The position numbers and the translations under genes were made by a program. A DNA stretch of 64,000 nt from UBA5078 sp040384465 (GTDB taxonomy: Bacteria > Pseudomonadota > Gammaproteobacteria > Pseudomonadales > Pseudohongiellaceae): NCBI GenBank assembly GCA_040384465.1, contig JAZKJF010000009.1:76729-140728 (forward strand), read 5' to 3'. Within the stretch, counting starts at the first letter, position 1, and every line of letters begins with the position of its first letter. The notes beneath the pieces are model-generated. The model was not told the origin of the DNA. It saw nothing but the letters and a program-made list of their open reading frames with translations, and made no database searches. Shown here one piece after another: positions 61,559-64,000 of the stretch.

Positions 61559-63911
61559 ACGTTCGCTACTAGTCATTACGCCGGTGGTGCTTCTGAGCTT
61601 CCTCGTGGCGTCATTGATTATTTATGAGCAGGCCCAGTTATTCGTGCAGCGTCAGGAGCAGAACCGGCTCAACTATGCGGTCAGCCAGCTCGCCGCTGTT
61701 TTCAACCAGTACACGACCTTCACCGAAAGCTACCTGCACGCCATCACCGAGAGCCACGCCTTTCACGAATACCTGCAGACCAGTGATGAAGCCTATAACG
61801 AGCTGGCGCTGGTGCGCAGCGTAGAAGACAGTCTGCGGACTTTCCGACAGCATCACTCTGACTACCTCAGCCTGACGATCGCCCATCGCTCTCCCGAACC
61901 CGCCATTTCCTATTATTTCGAACTCAGCGACGACCCCTTCAACGATATCTCGCCTGCATTGTCCGACTTTGCCTTCAGCATTTTCAACAGTGGCAAGACG
62001 CAAAGCTGGGCCTACCTGCAACCGTCAGACGAGCGCAACACCATCGTCAAAGCGGAACTGATCAACCGCTTCACCCTTTCGGAGCCTTTCCCCGGACAAC
62101 TGGAAGACAGTTTCGTGGTGCAACTGGCCATTGAGCCTACTGAGTTCAATCAGTTACGCACACAACTGGAAGAGGAGCTGGTGGCGACGTTCGTCATCGC
62201 GGAAGAACTCCCTGAGAACATCCGTGAAAGCAGCGGCTTGCAGGCGTCTGCCGTATTGAGTGACAACCGTTTTCTGTATGCCGGGCTGCCAGAACAACAC
62301 CTGCAACAACAGTTACGCCCCCTGACGGGGTGGTTGGCTTTGATCTCCCTGCTGTTCGCGGCCACCGCTTCGGTTTGTCTGCTGGGCCTGGTGCGCCGTT
62401 ACGTCACCCGCCCGGTCTCCTTGTTGGAGCAGGACCTTTCGGACGTCATCTCCAAACGCAGCACCAGCATCCCGCTCCGACAGGGAGGCGATGACGAAAT
62501 CAGCCGCCTCGCCAATACCTTCCGCACCCTGTACGGGGATCTCTCGGACGCCTACGACGCCACCCGCCGCCTGATGCAGCGCGACAGCCTCACTGGTCTT
62601 TACAACCTCAGTTATATCAATGAGATGGCCAGAACTACGCTGCAGGATGCACAAAGTGCAGGAGAACAGGTTGCGCTGCTGTACATGGATCTGGACAACT
62701 TCAAGTTCGTCAACGACAAGTATGGCCACAAGTTCGGCGATGAACTGCTGGTTGCTTTCGCGGCTCATCTCTCTGAAGTGGCAGACGCAGCGACGCAACA
62801 GACCAATCCGGAGCATCCCCCACAGATTATCCCCGGCAGAGTCGCTGGCGATCAGTTCTGTCTGCTGGTGCGTCATCCGCTGGCCTTTGTGATCATTCGC
62901 GACATTGCGGAACGGGTGCTGAATCTGCTGTCGAGCGGCCTGAGCTTTGCTCACGCCCACTTCCCGATCACAGTCAGCATCGGAATCGCCGTCTCTCCGG
63001 GTGACGCCGACTCTGTGAGCCAGCTGATCTCAAACGCCGATACCGCCATGCACCAGGCCAAATTGCAGGGCAAGAATCAGATCGCTTTCTATTCTCCCGC
63101 GCTGGCCGGTAAGCTGCGTCGACGTCAGGAAATCGAAACAGAACTGAAGATCGTCAACCCCGATCAGGAATTCAAACTGGTCTACATGCCGCTGCTCAAT
63201 GTTCGAAGTGGTGAGCTGGACGGGTTCGAGGTGCTGCTGCGCTGGGACTCACCGCGCTTCGGCAATGTCGAACCCGATGAGTTCGTGCCGATTGCCGAAT
63301 CCTGCGGCGTCTTCGCCATGATCGACGAATGGGTCATTCGCACAGGCCTGTCGAGCTACCCCACCATTCGCAACATGCTGGCACGCGACTTCAAGATTTC
63401 ATTGAACATTTCCTCCGCCCAGCTCCAGCTCAGCAATCTGCAGGAAGTGCTGGACCGCTACGCTCAGCGCTTCGGCATCAAACCGCAGAACATCCAGCTG
63501 GAGATCACGGAGACCGTCAACATCGAGTACACGTCCTACGCGAGTGCCTTCCTGAACCGGCTGCACAATGCCGGTTATCTGCTGGCGCTGGATGACTTCG
63601 GCGCGGGTTTCACGTCGCTGCTGCGCATCGTGGAGTACCCGATCTCGATGGTGAAGTTCGACAAGAATTTCATTCAGCAGACCTTGAAGCGCGGCAACCG
63701 GCAGATTCTGAAGCCGTTGGTGGAGTTGTGTCATACCAATGGGATGCTGGTGACGATGGAAGGGGCGGAGTCCCAGGAAGACATCGATCTGCTGAGAAGT
63801 TTCGATTGTGATTACATCCAGGGTTATTTCCTGGGTCGCCCTATCTCACTGGCGGACATGGAAGAAGCTGTCCAGCGTTTGAACCAGAATTCTCAGCCTA
63901 GCCTTATTTGA
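61545..63911 (+). CDS. Membrane GGDEF-EAL c-di-GMP protein (MbaA-like)
   Basis: 788 aa, close to the size of MbaA as I recall it. TM1 ~7-27, periplasmic domain ~28-258, TM2 ~262-283, HAMP ~285-335, GGDEF domain ~345-510, EAL domain ~525-775. The cyclase signature is degenerate: AGDQF (434-438) replaces GGDEF. The EAL domain keeps the metal and catalytic set: EVL (Glu562), Asn621, Glu653, Asp683-Asp684 (DDFGAG), Lys704, Glu739 and Gln759. It should therefore degrade c-di-GMP, with the GGDEF domain perhaps regulatory. Translationally coupled to the PotD-like gene. Confidence 0.9.
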   Translation: MNLSKRSLLVITPVVLLSFLVASLIIYEQAQLFVQRQEQNRLNYAVSQLAAVFNQYTTFTESYLHAITESHAFHEYLQTSDEAYNELALVRSVEDSLRTFRQHHSDYLSLTIAHRSPEPAISYYFELSDDPFNDISPALSDFAFSIFNSGKTQSWAYLQPSDERNTIVKAELINRFTLSEPFPGQLEDSFVVQLAIEPTEFNQLRTQLEEELVATFVIAEELPENIRESSGLQASAVLSDNRFLYAGLPEQHLQQQLRPLTGWLALISLLFAATASVCLLGLVRRYVTRPVSLLEQDLSDVISKRSTSIPLRQGGDDEISRLANTFRTLYGDLSDAYDATRRLMQRDSLTGLYNLSYINEMARTTLQDAQSAGEQVALLYMDLDNFKFVNDKYGHKFGDELLVAFAAHLSEVADAATQQTNPEHPPQIIPGRVAGDQFCLLVRHPLAFVIIRDIAERVLNLLSSGLSFAHAHFPITVSIGIAVSPGDADSVSQLISNADTAMHQAKLQGKNQIAFYSPALAGKLRRRQEIETELKIVNPDQEFKLVYMPLLNVRSGELDGFEVLLRWDSPRFGNVEPDEFVPIAESCGVFAMIDEWVIRTGLSSYPTIRNMLARDFKISLNISSAQLQLSNLQEVLDRYAQRFGIKPQNIQLEITETVNIEYTSYASAFLNRLHNAGYLLALDDFGAGFTSLLRIVEYPISMVKFDKNFIQQTLKRGNRQILKPLVELCHTNGMLVTMEGAESQEDIDLLRSFDCDYIQGYFLGRPISLADMEEAVQRLNQNSQPSLI

Positions 63912-63963
63912 TTTTTGTCGATTGTGCTTTGTAGGCCGAACGGTGGCGGGTGGGGAGGGGCAG

Positions 63964-64000
63964 GCTGGACACGCCCGTGAATACTTCCCTGTAGGGCTCG
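63964..64000. repeat. Short dispersed repeat, copy 2 (runs off the window)
   Basis: GCTGGACACGCCCGTGAATA then CTTCCCTGTAGGGCTCG, matching the element at 31271-31304 apart from short indels. It is cut by the window edge, so its full length is unknown. Confidence 0.65.

Noticed and set aside
1..64000. CRISPR array, prophage, integron or toxin-antitoxin system
   Set aside because: No regularly spaced direct repeats, cas genes, phage structural genes, integrase or toxin-antitoxin pair were seen. The inverted repeats are irregularly dispersed hairpins.
1..64000. tRNA or rRNA genes
   Set aside because: No cloverleaf with a TTCGA-type T-loop and no rRNA sequence was recognised by eye; a covariance scan would be decisive.

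Overview
The window reads as about 64 kb of chromosome from a free-living Gammaproteobacterium. The basis is the gene content (TonB-dependent receptors, RimK, DbpA, YbiT, an xseB-ispA-dxs cluster, a two-subunit pyruvate carboxylase, an FbpABC ferric importer, a BtuB/CobO/BtuF cobalamin set) and a moderately high-GC, REP-rich layout like that of pseudomonads and marine Cellvibrionales/Pseudohongiella-type bacteria. The lineage below class level is a guess. No rRNA, tRNA or CRISPR array was seen. Most intergenic gaps are small.

Layout. 1-4.0 kb: the end of a DUF5916-type outer-membrane protein, an AT-rich MDR oxidoreductase that looks imported, a VOC protein and a DUF1398 protein. 4.0-9.2 kb: a metal cluster on the minus strand (TonB-dependent 'copper' receptor, Zur, multicopper oxidase, DUF1326 protein) with two GTTAC/GTAAC palindromes in front of zur and the receptor. 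9.3-12.7 kb: the two-subunit pyruvate carboxylase. 12.9-19.4 kb: a small secreted protein, a PAS histidine kinase, a large TonB receptor and rimK. 20.4-33.3 kb: two complete peptide-type ABC importers in tandem on the minus strand. The first has YejA/B/E-type parts with two separate ATPases. The second has a permease carrying a fibronectin-III-like insertion. 33.5-36.1 kb: MscS channel, sulfurtransferase, VC0807-family membrane protein. 36.2-41.6 kb: fbpABC with a Fur-box-like site, then a periplasmic-sensing diguanylate cyclase. 41.8-46.7 kb: a cytochrome c'-like lipoprotein, HupE/UreJ and membrane-anchor operon, DUF6152 and lipoprotein genes, a small relic of a polyester-hydrolase-like gene, and a 2OG-Fe(II) oxygenase. 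46.8-55.7 kb: housekeeping genes (RRM protein, YbiT, DbpA, TapT, XseB, IspA, Dxs). 55.7-56.5 kb: a Y1/RAYT-like transposase that has lost its start codon. 56.6-60.3 kb: a cobalamin riboswitch followed by btuB-cobO-btuF. 60.5-63.9 kb: a PotD-like periplasmic binding protein translationally coupled to a GGDEF-EAL receptor, arranged like the NspS-MbaA polyamine-sensing pair of Vibrio cholerae.

Two themes join the parts. One is metal, cofactor and peptide capture (zinc or copper, ferric iron, cobalamin, nickel or cobalt via HupE, peptides), with recognisable Zur-like, Fur-like and B12-riboswitch control sites. The other is c-di-GMP signalling by two membrane sensors. The intergenic DNA holds a family of REP/BIME-like hairpins with ends reading GTGGGAGC or TGTAGGAGC, including a perfect 40-bp inverted repeat, plus a separate 48-bp perfect palindrome and other short dispersed repeats.
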